From: Sandaracinaceae bacterium | Lineage (GTDB): Bacteria > Myxococcota_A > Polyangia > Polyangiales > Houyiibacteriaceae | Assembly: GCA_016706685.1 (NCBI GenBank) | Contig: JADJJE010000050.1 | Location: 65,585 to 129,584, forward strand | Length of the DNA: 64,000 bases | Direction of reading: 5' to 3' | In this document: positions 57,295 to 64,000 of the stretch, piece after piece | How the letters are laid out: each line of letters begins with the position of its first letter | How positions within the stretch are numbered: position 1 is the first letter of the stretch | The notes under the pieces: model-generated | What the model was told of the DNA's origin: nothing | Database searches by the model: none | What the model saw: only the letters and a program-made list of their open reading frames with translations | Made by a program: the position numbers and the translations under genes

Positions 57295-58563
57295 ATGCGC
57301 TTCCTGCCCGCCGCCTCGTTGGTCCTCGCGCTCACCTCAACCGCCTGTGGCGACGGCTCGGGCGGCATGACCCCACCGCGCGATGGCGGCGGCATCGCAC
57401 CCAGCGAGATGTGCGGCAGCGTGCGGCTCACCTCGTACAACGCCGGAGACACCGGCTGGTGCGAGTTCCCACGCAACGCGAACTTCCTGCCCGCCTTCGT
57501 GCGCAGCGGCGTCACGGGCGCCATCGCCGAGCCGTGGAACGGCAGCTCCTACGGCGGCGCGGCGGGCGAGTCGTGCGGTGAGTGCTGGGAGATCGACACC
57601 ATCAACGGCACCGAGGTGGTGATGATCGCGGACCTCTGCCCCATCGAGGGCAACCCGCTGTGCGCGGGCGGGCACTTCCACATCGACCTCGCCAACGAAG
57701 CGGCAGAGGCCGTGGGCGGCGGCGCCAACGACGAAGGCAGCGCGCGCCGTGTGCCCTGCCCGGTGAGCGGCAACGTGCACGTGCGCGTGAACAACCGGAA
57801 CCCCAGCTACCTGCGCATCGCGCCCATGAACCACCGCATCCCCATCCGCAGCATCGACTTCCGCGGGGCGGGCGACGGCGTCGCGGCGGACAACCCGTGG
57901 ACCCCCGTGCAGCGCAGCGGCGGCGCCTGGCACACCGTCGACGCGGGCGAGCTTTCGCGCGGCGGCAGCGGCGTGGTGCTGCGCTTCACCAGCGCGCAGG
58001 GCGAGGTCATCGAGTCCACCACCATCATCCCCACCAGCGGCGGCAACGAGAACGTGGACCTGGGCGTGCAGTTCACCGACCAAGACCCCAGCAGCGGCGG
58101 CGCGTGCGAGTTCATCCCGCCCGCCGTGGTCTACGGCGAAGAGTTCGGGGGCATCGACGAGATGCGCTGGATCATCAACCCCTGGGGCGCAGCCGAGGCC
58201 GGCCCACACGGCCCCTATGATCAGGACTGCTTCGCGGGCAGCTCGTGCCTGCGCGTGCGCGACCTCGACCAGTGGACGGGCTTCCACCTGTACTACCGGC
58301 AGGAGTTCCCGAGCAGCACGTTCAGCAGCCTCACGCTGCAGGCGCGCACGGAGTCCGGCACCGGCATGATCCAGGTCACCCTCAGCGACGCCGAGGGCAA
58401 CCGCTGCACGGGCACCGTGTTCGACATCACCGAGACCTACAGCCAGATCAGCATCGACGTCGGCAGCATCTGCGGCGGTGTGGACCGCATCGCGAGCGTG
58501 ACCATCGACAACCCGGGGCCGAACATCGGGTTGCTGCTGGACGACGTGCGCTTCTCGCGGTGA
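57295..58563 (+). CDS. Expansin-like lipoprotein with C-terminal carbohydrate-binding-like domain
   Basis: 422 residues; lipobox LTSTAC near residue 18. Residues 40-150 form the double-psi barrel: VRLTSYNAGDTGWCEFPRNA, ESCGECWEIDTINGTEVVMI, ADLCPIEGNPLCAGGHFHID with the HFxxD pattern, and RVPCPVSGNVHVRV. A beta-sandwich like the expansin CBM63 part follows (GGAWHTVDAGELS, VLRFTSAQGEVIEST). Residues about 275-422 look like another beta-sandwich binding domain (GFHLYYRQEFPSSTFSSLTL, DDVRFSR). Bacterial expansins loosen cellulose or cell-wall networks without hydrolysis. Linked to GH31, this suggests carbohydrate attack at the cell surface. Confidence 0.85.
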   Translation: MRFLPAASLVLALTSTACGDGSGGMTPPRDGGGIAPSEMCGSVRLTSYNAGDTGWCEFPRNANFLPAFVRSGVTGAIAEPWNGSSYGGAAGESCGECWEIDTINGTEVVMIADLCPIEGNPLCAGGHFHIDLANEAAEAVGGGANDEGSARRVPCPVSGNVHVRVNNRNPSYLRIAPMNHRIPIRSIDFRGAGDGVAADNPWTPVQRSGGAWHTVDAGELSRGGSGVVLRFTSAQGEVIESTTIIPTSGGNENVDLGVQFTDQDPSSGGACEFIPPAVVYGEEFGGIDEMRWIINPWGAAEAGPHGPYDQDCFAGSSCLRVRDLDQWTGFHLYYRQEFPSSTFSSLTLQARTESGTGMIQVTLSDAEGNRCTGTVFDITETYSQISIDVGSICGGVDRIASVTIDNPGPNIGLLLDDVRFSR

Positions 58564-58645
58564 CATCGTGCGTCTGCCGCCGTGCTGCCGCGAGTGGATG
58601 AACTACTGACGTCTCGCCATCCATGCCCTTCCTCTCCGCTCATAG

Positions 58646-58689
58646 GTATCATGAATCATCGACATGAGGTGTTCGAATAGTTTACATAT
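58646..58689. repeat. Direct repeat, copy A
   Basis: An AT-rich sequence of 44 bp: GTATCATGAATCATC, four variable bases, then a 25-bp constant part ending GTTCGAATAGTTTACATAT. It recurs at 61354-61398 with five variable bases. ATGAATCAT is a small palindrome within it. It follows the expansin gene by 82 bases and marks the start of lower-GC accessory DNA. Confidence 0.85.
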
Positions 58690-58692
58690 AGA

Positions 58693-58947
58693 GTGTTCTG
58701 CGCAATACGCTGTCGGTCAGAGCGGCCCGTGCCGGTGCCGCCGCCGAAGCGCGCGGCGCTGACCCCGGAGCTGCAGCTGGCGCTCGAGTTCGTGCCGGAT
58801 GAGGCGCTGCGCGAGATCATCCGCGAGACGGCGCGCGTGGGGCTGGGGCGCTTGGAAGAGCACGAGGTGCGGGTGAAGCGGGCCGAGGAGGCGAGGGAGC
58901 GGAGGCGGGTGGAACGGGCCTTGCGGGACGGACCCAAGCGACGCTAA
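58693..58947 (+). CDS. Small charged hypothetical protein
   Basis: 84 residues from GTG 58693, or 72 from GTG 58729. Contains ALTPELQLALEFVPDEALRE followed by RETARVGLGRLEEHEVRV and a very basic/acidic helical tail (KRAEEARERRRVERALRDGP). Probably a helical DNA- or protein-binding peptide; no family recognised. It starts four bases after repeat copy A. It may be a remnant of a mobile element. The following 177 bp (58948-59124) contain nothing I can support. Confidence 0.4.
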   Translation: MFCAIRCRSERPVPVPPPKRAALTPELQLALEFVPDEALREIIRETARVGLGRLEEHEVRVKRAEEARERRRVERALRDGPKRR

Positions 58948-59124
58948 GCGCCAAACCGATGCCCATCGGCTACCCACGCCTTGCCATCAAGCGTCATGAG
59001 ACGAAGCCCGGCGCACGCGGCGCAGGGCCGAAGCCCGCTGCGGGGCGCGTTCGGTAACGATAAACACGCGTAGTTTGCGTCCAAAGAATCGGGTCATCTC
59101 CAAGCATCACGCGCGCCACACGTC

Positions 59125-59406
59125 TCACTCCTCCATAGGCTTCCACACCAGCAAACCCAGCCGCTGAGCGATCGCAATGAGTGCCATCCAGGCTACGGGA
59201 GCCAACACCATTCCCAGCATACCGGCACCGATGCCCGCAATGGACATCAGCATGAGCATGAGGAATGGAACGGTCGGGATTGCGTGCTTCCACAGCCTTG
59301 GCCTTCTAGAATACCTTAGGAACGCCTGATCGACGAGCACCACAACTAGAAGCATCACCAAGTCGCCCACGACACACTGCACAACAATCTTCGCGACATC
59401 GCTCAT
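59125..59406 (-). CDS. Small membrane protein, candidate immunity protein of the Rhs tip
   Basis: 93 residues. Three hydrophobic segments: VVQCVVGDLVMLLVVVLVDQ, PTVPFLMLMLMSIAGIGAGM and MVLAPVAWMALIAIAQRLGL. It begins 9 bases after the stop of the Rhs gene on the same strand and has visibly lower GC than the rest of the window. In polymorphic toxin systems the gene directly after the toxin tip encodes its immunity protein, and membrane immunity proteins usually guard against pore-forming or membrane-acting tips. No homologue recognised. Immunity role is inference from position. Confidence 0.6.
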   Translation of the reverse strand: MSDVAKIVVQCVVGDLVMLLVVVLVDQAFLRYSRRPRLWKHAIPTVPFLMLMLMSIAGIGAGMLGMVLAPVAWMALIAIAQRLGLLVWKPMEE

Positions 59407-59415
59407 TCAAACCAC

Positions 59416-61350
59416 CTATGGTGTACGATCCGAAATCTCGGGTCTGCTCAACAGCGTTGCTCGAGCAACCTCGTATTCTTTTCGATGCTCGTCGCGCGCA
59501 CTCGTCCATCGGTGCTCTGAACCAACCCAGTAGCGTTGGGTGGAGAAACGCGATGCTTGATCTAGCACGCGCTGCATCTCTGACTCGTCTAACAAGTTAA
59601 TGGTACGACCTTCGCGTCCTTCTAGGAGGGCGAGAGCCGCGCCGAGGTTGTGACGCCCTTCACGTCCGCGCTCTGCAGTGATGGCTTGCCAATCTGGCCA
59701 TCCGTTATGTGTATCAAGCGACAATAGATCGAAAGCATCGTGGATTCTTTCCGGATCTTCAATTGCTACAACCGCCGCGATAATTATCAGTCCCGCGAGA
59801 GCGCCGACACCAGTCGACGCGATAGCGCCCATGCCGGCTGATGACGCCAAGGCGGCGGCACCCGTACCAGCCGCACCTCCGGCGAAAGTCGCCACTCTCG
59901 AGTCCCCAGCCATCTCGTCTCCGACCACAGCTGATCCTCCGCCGATTCCGAGAATGGCAAGTGCAGTTGTGATCGCGTTCTCTCCTCTTGGGTCGACGTA
60001 GACAAGTGGGGAGCCTCGCATCGCACCATATGTGCTCACCGCTTCATCGGCGCGTTCGGTTCGACTCACAACAGTCGCGAACAACGGATCGGTCGCAGCC
60101 CACCGTCCAAGCCGAGTGTCCAGATACCTTGCCGAGTGGTAGCTGAGCCCAGTGACCTCGTCCCTCTCCTGCCCCGTGTAGCTGCGCTCGGGCAAGTGAG
60201 CTGACTGGGCCCGCGGATGCCCGTACGGGTAGTGCTCCAAGCGCTGCACTACGCCGCCCGCTTCATCCGTCGACAAGCCCACGCTGCCGAGGTGGTCGCC
60301 GTGCCAGTACTCGACCGCCCCATCGCCCGCGAGCAGCAAGCCCGCGCGGCGCTCCGCAGCGTGTCGTCCACACTGCGTTCGCTGGTGACGCCGGGCACAC
60401 CCGTCACCCCCGCCTCGTTGGCGCGGACGACCCACGCATCTGCCGCGTTCACCTGCCCGTCACCCCCGGCAGGTGCGCCGTCAGAGTGCGTGGTTATCGC
60501 CGAATCGCCACGTTGCACCTGGGCCACGCGCTCGCCGTTCACGGTGACGTATACCGTTACAATGCCGTCGCGCACCTCGACGTCGGGTCGGAGGTAGTGC
60601 GTGCGCTGGCCGTTGTCTTCGCCAGGCGCGGTCGCGGGTGGCGCCGTAGGCAGAGGCGGGCCACGGCTGGCTGACGTCTTGACTTCTCCACGGCGCGGAG
60701 CCTGCCCACGAAGTCCCAGGTGTTGAGCTGGCCTTCGCGCGGGTAATCATGTTGCCGGGGCGGCGTCGCAGGTGCCGGTCTGCGCGCCTCCGGCGCCGTC
60801 GTCCGAGATGCTGGACACTGCGTGCGGGCCTGCGCCGGTGCAACTACTCCCCGTAGCGCAGCTCCCAGGTGCATCAAGCTCTCGCGCCGGCGGTCTGAGG
60901 TCTTCTCCACCAGGTTACCGGCGATCCTTGGTAATTGGCGTAAGCGGCCCCGCACACTCGGCGGTGCGCGGCTCACTCGTCGAGGCAAGCGGCGGTCTAG
61001 GCGAGAGAGCGCGTCGTACCTCGAAGCGGCCGCTGCGCTGGTGTGGCTCCAGCGCCTCGGCCGGGGGCAAATAACTTCGAGCGCCACCAGGTGGTCGGCG
61101 CGGTTGAAGCGGTAGGTGTAGTCCTGGAGCGTGCCGGTGGGTCCGCGCTTGTCTCCAACGTGTCGAGGCGCAGGCGGGGCGTCATACGTGCGCACGGTGC
61201 TGGTGCCGTTGGCGAAGCGGTGCGGGCGGGAAGGTTCTGGGCGTTGAAGGTGACCGCCCCACTACACCTTGATGCCGTTCGCGCGAGAGGCCGTCGTAGG
61301 CGCGTGCCACCTCGGCAGCCCCGGGTGCCATGAGGTGGTTGCTCTTTGTG
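59416..61350 (-). pseudogene. Rhs/YD-repeat protein: degraded repeat region, intact core and C-terminal tip
   Basis: The part below about 60350 is one clean frame: VEYWHGDHLGSVGLSTDEAG, then the Rhs core signature ERSYTGQERDEVTGLSYHSA with RYLDTRLGRWAATDPLF and the junction SPLVYVDPRGE. After it lies a variable tip of about 190 residues: an Ala/Gly-rich hydrophobic stretch (GALAGLIIIAAVVAIED) and a polar end (SRFSTQRYWVGSEHRWTSAR) with stop at 59416. Upstream of 60350 the repeats are spread over all frames (VTVYVTVNGERVAQVQRG, GNLVEKTSDRRRESLMHL, LQDYTYRFNRADHLVAL). The N-terminal part is missing, cut by repeat copy B and an IS91-type element. The tip is unlike any toxin I know. Confidence 0.75.
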
Positions 61351-61353
61351 GGC

Positions 61354-61398
61354 GTATCATGAATCATCTGTTGTGAGGTGTTCGAATAGTTTACATAT
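61354..61398. repeat. Direct repeat, copy B
   Basis: Same orientation as copy A at 58646: GTATCATGAATCATC, five variable bases, then the identical 25-bp part ending GTTCGAATAGTTTACATAT. It lies exactly where Rhs-like sequence stops and the IS91-type element's 3' flank begins. It could be an IS91-type origin/terminus sequence or a recombination site. Confidence 0.85.
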
Positions 61399-61757
61399 GT
61401 AATAGCGATTCGGTGAAGCGCGCCCCGCGCAGGCTGCAGGACGGCCAGCGCGGGCGAGGCGCGGTTCGCCGAGGCGCCGTTGAACGGAGCCGCGGAGCAT
61501 CACCCAGGAGGGTAGCGCTTGCCTATGGGCAAATGCGCCGGAGGGCCCCGGAGGCGTTGTCGCTCTGGCCATGGCTTGGGACGACGCGTCTGCGCGTGCG
61601 GGGACGTCGGCACGTCAGATCCCGGGCGCAAAGCGGGCGCGGCCGTGCGCGGACAGCGAGAGCCTCGGTGGGACGCACGAGCGCCACCACGGCAGCCGAC
61701 GGACCGTAGCGCGCTGCGCGACGGCCGCTCCAGGCCTACGTACGTTGGGGCGATGGG

Positions 61758-62990
61758 TCATGACGAGTCGAGCCTCTGTGAAGTCCCGCCTCGGTCGGCA
61801 AGGGGAGCACGAGAGGGCGTGCCGCAGCGCGGACACTGCAACGGGGTCGCATCCGTTGAGAGCCAGCAGGCGCTGACCCAGGTGCGGCTGGCTCGCTCAC
61901 CGGGCCTCCCCGCCACGCGTGCCGAACCGGTGGTGTTGCCGAGAGCGGCCTGTGCGCGAGCGAGGGTTCCCGACGTGAACTGTGGCTGGAGGAGACGGGG
62001 CCGGCGTGACCCGGATCTTGTGGAAGCCCTGGGCAAGGTGTGGCGCAAGAGAAGGCCCAGGAAGTCCACCGCGTGGAGGTTGCAGGTGACCGTCCTGGTG
62101 GCGAAGGTCACGGCCTCGCCGTCGTGGCGGATAGGCGCGCGTTCGAGATGCCGACGCGGTGCGTGTAGGCGCTGGAGGCGAGACCTGCTGCGCCCGCGCC
62201 ACGAACGGCGCCTTCGCGTTGACGTGCCACACGCTCGTCTCGAAGGCGCGCGCCGCACCCGGGATCCACCTCTTGGGGCGAGCAACTACCAGCGTGCCGC
62301 GTCGAGCGCCGGCGGACGGCTCGGCACGATGCCCTCGGACGAGGCTTGGCGAGCCTCTAAGGGAAGAGGTACCCGGCCCGTTGCGGCGCACCGGGGAACC
62401 ACCGGTGTCCGGCGAGGTCGTGGCCGCCGGCGCTGACCACGGCGTACACGTGAGGGTGGTAGAGCAGCTCGCGGGTCCACGGCCAGCGGCACCAGCGTGA
62501 TGGCGGGCTTCCAGCGCCACCGAGCGCTTCCCGGGTCGGCCGCCATCGTGAGCTGGCTGCGGCGCGCCGCCCATCAGCGAGCGTACAGGGCCGGCGGCTC
62601 GCGCTGGGCGAAGCGCGCTGCAGGGGATCGGGGATGGCTGAAGACCACGTGGGCAGCCCACGTCGAGGATGCGTTCACGCCTCGCCTCGAGCCACCGCAG
62701 CTGCGACAGGCTCTGGCACCGGGCAGTGCCGGTTTGCGGCACGGAGGTTGCAGCGAGGCGGCTTCGTAGGCGTCAGCCGGGGCACTTCTGCAGGTGACCG
62801 CCGAGCGCCGCCGTCCGACAGCGCTCGATGGCCCGCACGCACTTGGTGCTGCTCCGGCTCAAGCGCGTGCCCTACGGCGCACGCGCTCTCCGCGTCGAGT
62901 GCGCGATCCTCCCACGTATCAGCCCAGGCTCCGCAGGGTTACAGACCCGTGCTCTGGTAGCCATGACTGCCGCCTCGGCGTCCTGCCGCA
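61758..62990 (-). pseudogene. IS91 family transposase, frameshifted
   Basis: Pieces in successive frames follow the family order. Zinc-binding N-terminus: RTAALGGHLQKCPGC near 62790, then a C-R-N-R-H-C-P-x-C-Q-like segment with QSLSQLRWLEARRERIL near 62700. VYAVVSAGGHDLAG near 62440 matches the HxHVHxVV region that precedes the catalytic part. FETSVWHVNAKAPF near 62250, RHDGEAVTFATRTVTCNLHA with VDFLGLLLRHTLP near 62100, then GFHKIR, and a final CPRCG before the stop at 61758. At least five shifts are required. Not active as read. It rests on motif memory of Y2_Tnp proteins. Confidence 0.65.
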
Positions 62991-63030
62991 AGTCGCGCGC
63001 CCCGTCCGGCGTCCGAGCATGGCCATGGAT

Positions 63031-63870
63031 TCACGAGCGACCCTTTGGCGGCGCTTCGGACAAGTGCGTGTAGCGGGTGGTGCTCAAGATGGAGCGGTGC
63101 CCCAGCAGCACCTGCACCGTGCCCGGATGTCCGCGCCGAGCTCGAGCAAGTGCGTCTAGAAGCTGCTGACGCAGCAGGATGTGGACAGACGCCGGTCAGA
63201 CCTGCGCACGCGGCCGCCGGAGCCGCAGGAGGGAGTGCACCACCGGCCCTCGCGCGCGTCAGCGACGCGCGACCCACGCGACCTGGAAACAGACCTAGCT
63301 CGGTGGAGACGCAGACGCATCCACTCGCAGCGCCTTCGAGCGCGACGGCCGGCAGCGGCACGATGCGGTCACGACGCCCCTCAGGTGGCGGTCCGTCGCG
63401 CACACCGCGTCCCCGGAGTCGACGTCGGTTGTCGTCAGCGACAGCGCCTCGGAGATGCGCAGCCCCAGGGCAGAGACTGCAGCATGACGAGGGCACGGTC
63501 GCGAGGGCGCTCGATGGCGTCGAGCAGCCGCTGCACCTCGCTCCCGGAGAGGATGGCGGGCTGCCGGTCGCGCTCCACCACGCGACGGATCGAGAGATTT
63601 GACTTCGGGGCGACGCGACGTCACCCCAAGAGAAAAGCGCAGCGCGCTGAGGCCACGTTGATGCTCCTCGGCGCCCGGCCCGGTCCGTCGAAGGTGCATC
63701 ACCCACGCGCGTATTTGCTCCGTGTCCAGCGCCTGGGCCTCGCCTGTGGAACGCCACGAACTGCTTTGCGTACCGCAGGCAGGTCTCTCCCCGCGTGTTC
63801 GCGGCAACGCCTCGCAGAACAGGTCCTGCTCCATTCGGTCTCGTACTTCGCCCATCACAAGTCGCCTCCA
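63031..63870 (-). pseudogene. Tyrosine recombinase (site-specific integrase), frameshifted
   Basis: N-terminal SAM-like domain near 63860-63640 (TCLRYAKQFVAFHR, EQIRAWVMHLRRTG, LSALRFSLGV). Catalytic domain: ALGLRISEALSLTTTDVDSG with the first catalytic Arg near 63450, RRDRIVPLPAVALE near 63370, HLLELGADIR near 63150, and TVQVLLGHRSILSTTRYTHL with the last His and the Tyr near 63090; stop at 63031. The pieces need at least four frame changes. Such recombinases accompany IS91-type transposases and ISCR-like elements. The remaining 63871-64000 shows nothing I can name. Confidence 0.7.
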
Positions 63871-64000
63871 TGGTTTGGCCACGTCCCCGATGGGCGGGCT
63901 CAATCCACAGCGTCGATCCGATGAAGCCGCCGTGCCCCTGAGCGCCGCGATGTCCCTCAGTCGCGCGACATTAGGCCTGCCGCGGAGCGGCTTCGTTCAA

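Larger units (their letters stand above)
61354..63950 (-). mobile_element. IS91-type element with tyrosine recombinase, frameshifted
   Basis: On the minus strand a tyrosine recombinase gene (about 63870-63031) is followed by a Y2 rolling-circle transposase gene (about 62990-61758), an arrangement known for IS91-like elements in proteobacteria. The 3' side ends near direct repeat B. The 5' boundary is not visible and may lie outside the window. Both genes contain several frameshifts. IS91-type elements move by rolling-circle replication from an origin at the 3' end and do not make target duplications. Confidence 0.7.

Overview
The window is very GC-rich (about 70% by eye) and reads like a chromosome piece of a myxobacterium-type bacterium (Myxococcota, Sandaracinaceae/Polyangiales-like). 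This is inferred from the many lipoproteins with Asp/Gly-rich linkers, a eukaryotic-type Ser/Thr kinase, a TIGR02996/LRR-type protein, a DUF1554 lipoprotein, collagen-like proteins, Rhs and IS91-type elements, and long runs of genes overlapping by ATGA/GTGA. No rRNA, tRNA or CRISPR array was recognised.

Layout. 0-4.3 kb holds broken genes: a lipoprotein, a GxGYxYP-family protein, a TIGR02996/LRR protein and an unknown, with one intact small gene (582-968). 4.4-7.0 kb is a luciferase-like oxidoreductase/SDR pair divergent from a TetR regulator, with a palindrome between them. 7-10.6 kb carries pyruvate kinase, a DUF4399 lipoprotein and a zinc-ribbon Ser/Thr kinase. 10.7-26.4 kb is one long minus-strand block: murA-hisG-cytochrome c, then an eight-gene overlapping operon (DUF4175-like, MoxR, membrane protein, ABC ATPase, ABC permease, DUF58 and two VWA/BatA-like proteins). 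26.9-31.6 kb has a PP2C-like protein and a duplicated cassette of an Asp-rich lipoprotein plus a collagen-like protein. 31.6-34.6 kb holds a beta-propeller lipoprotein and a tiny lipoprotein that looks like its internally deleted copy. 34.6-42.6 kb has cobQ-cobO, a HAD phosphatase coupled to an OPA-type MFS carrier with an inserted PDZ-like domain, and envelope proteins. 42.6-44.7 kb has an FGE-like protein flanked by two poly-G tracts that are almost surely bad sequence. 44.7-54.6 kb has MATE/LysR, an MFS exporter, a DUF1554 lipoprotein, a GNAT toxin-antitoxin pair, an APC permease, a diguanylate cyclase and a PhyH-type oxygenase. 54.7-58.6 kb has a large palindromic repeat, a GH31 glycosidase lipoprotein and a divergent expansin-like lipoprotein. 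58.6-64 kb is accessory DNA: a broken Rhs gene with an intact core and tip, a small membrane protein placed like an immunity gene, and an IS91-type transposase with its tyrosine recombinase, both frameshifted. A 44-45 bp direct repeat brackets the Rhs segment.

The gene sets suggest a predatory or saprophytic cell with elaborate envelope and secreted functions: envelope complex assembly (MoxR/DUF58/VWA/ABC), surface fibres (collagen-like), carbohydrate attack (GH31, expansin-like) and contact-dependent competition (Rhs). Frameshifts are dense at both ends and sporadic inside. Two inside ones are best explained by a missing G in a G-run, and the poly-G tracts point the same way, so many broken genes may be sequencing error and not decay.
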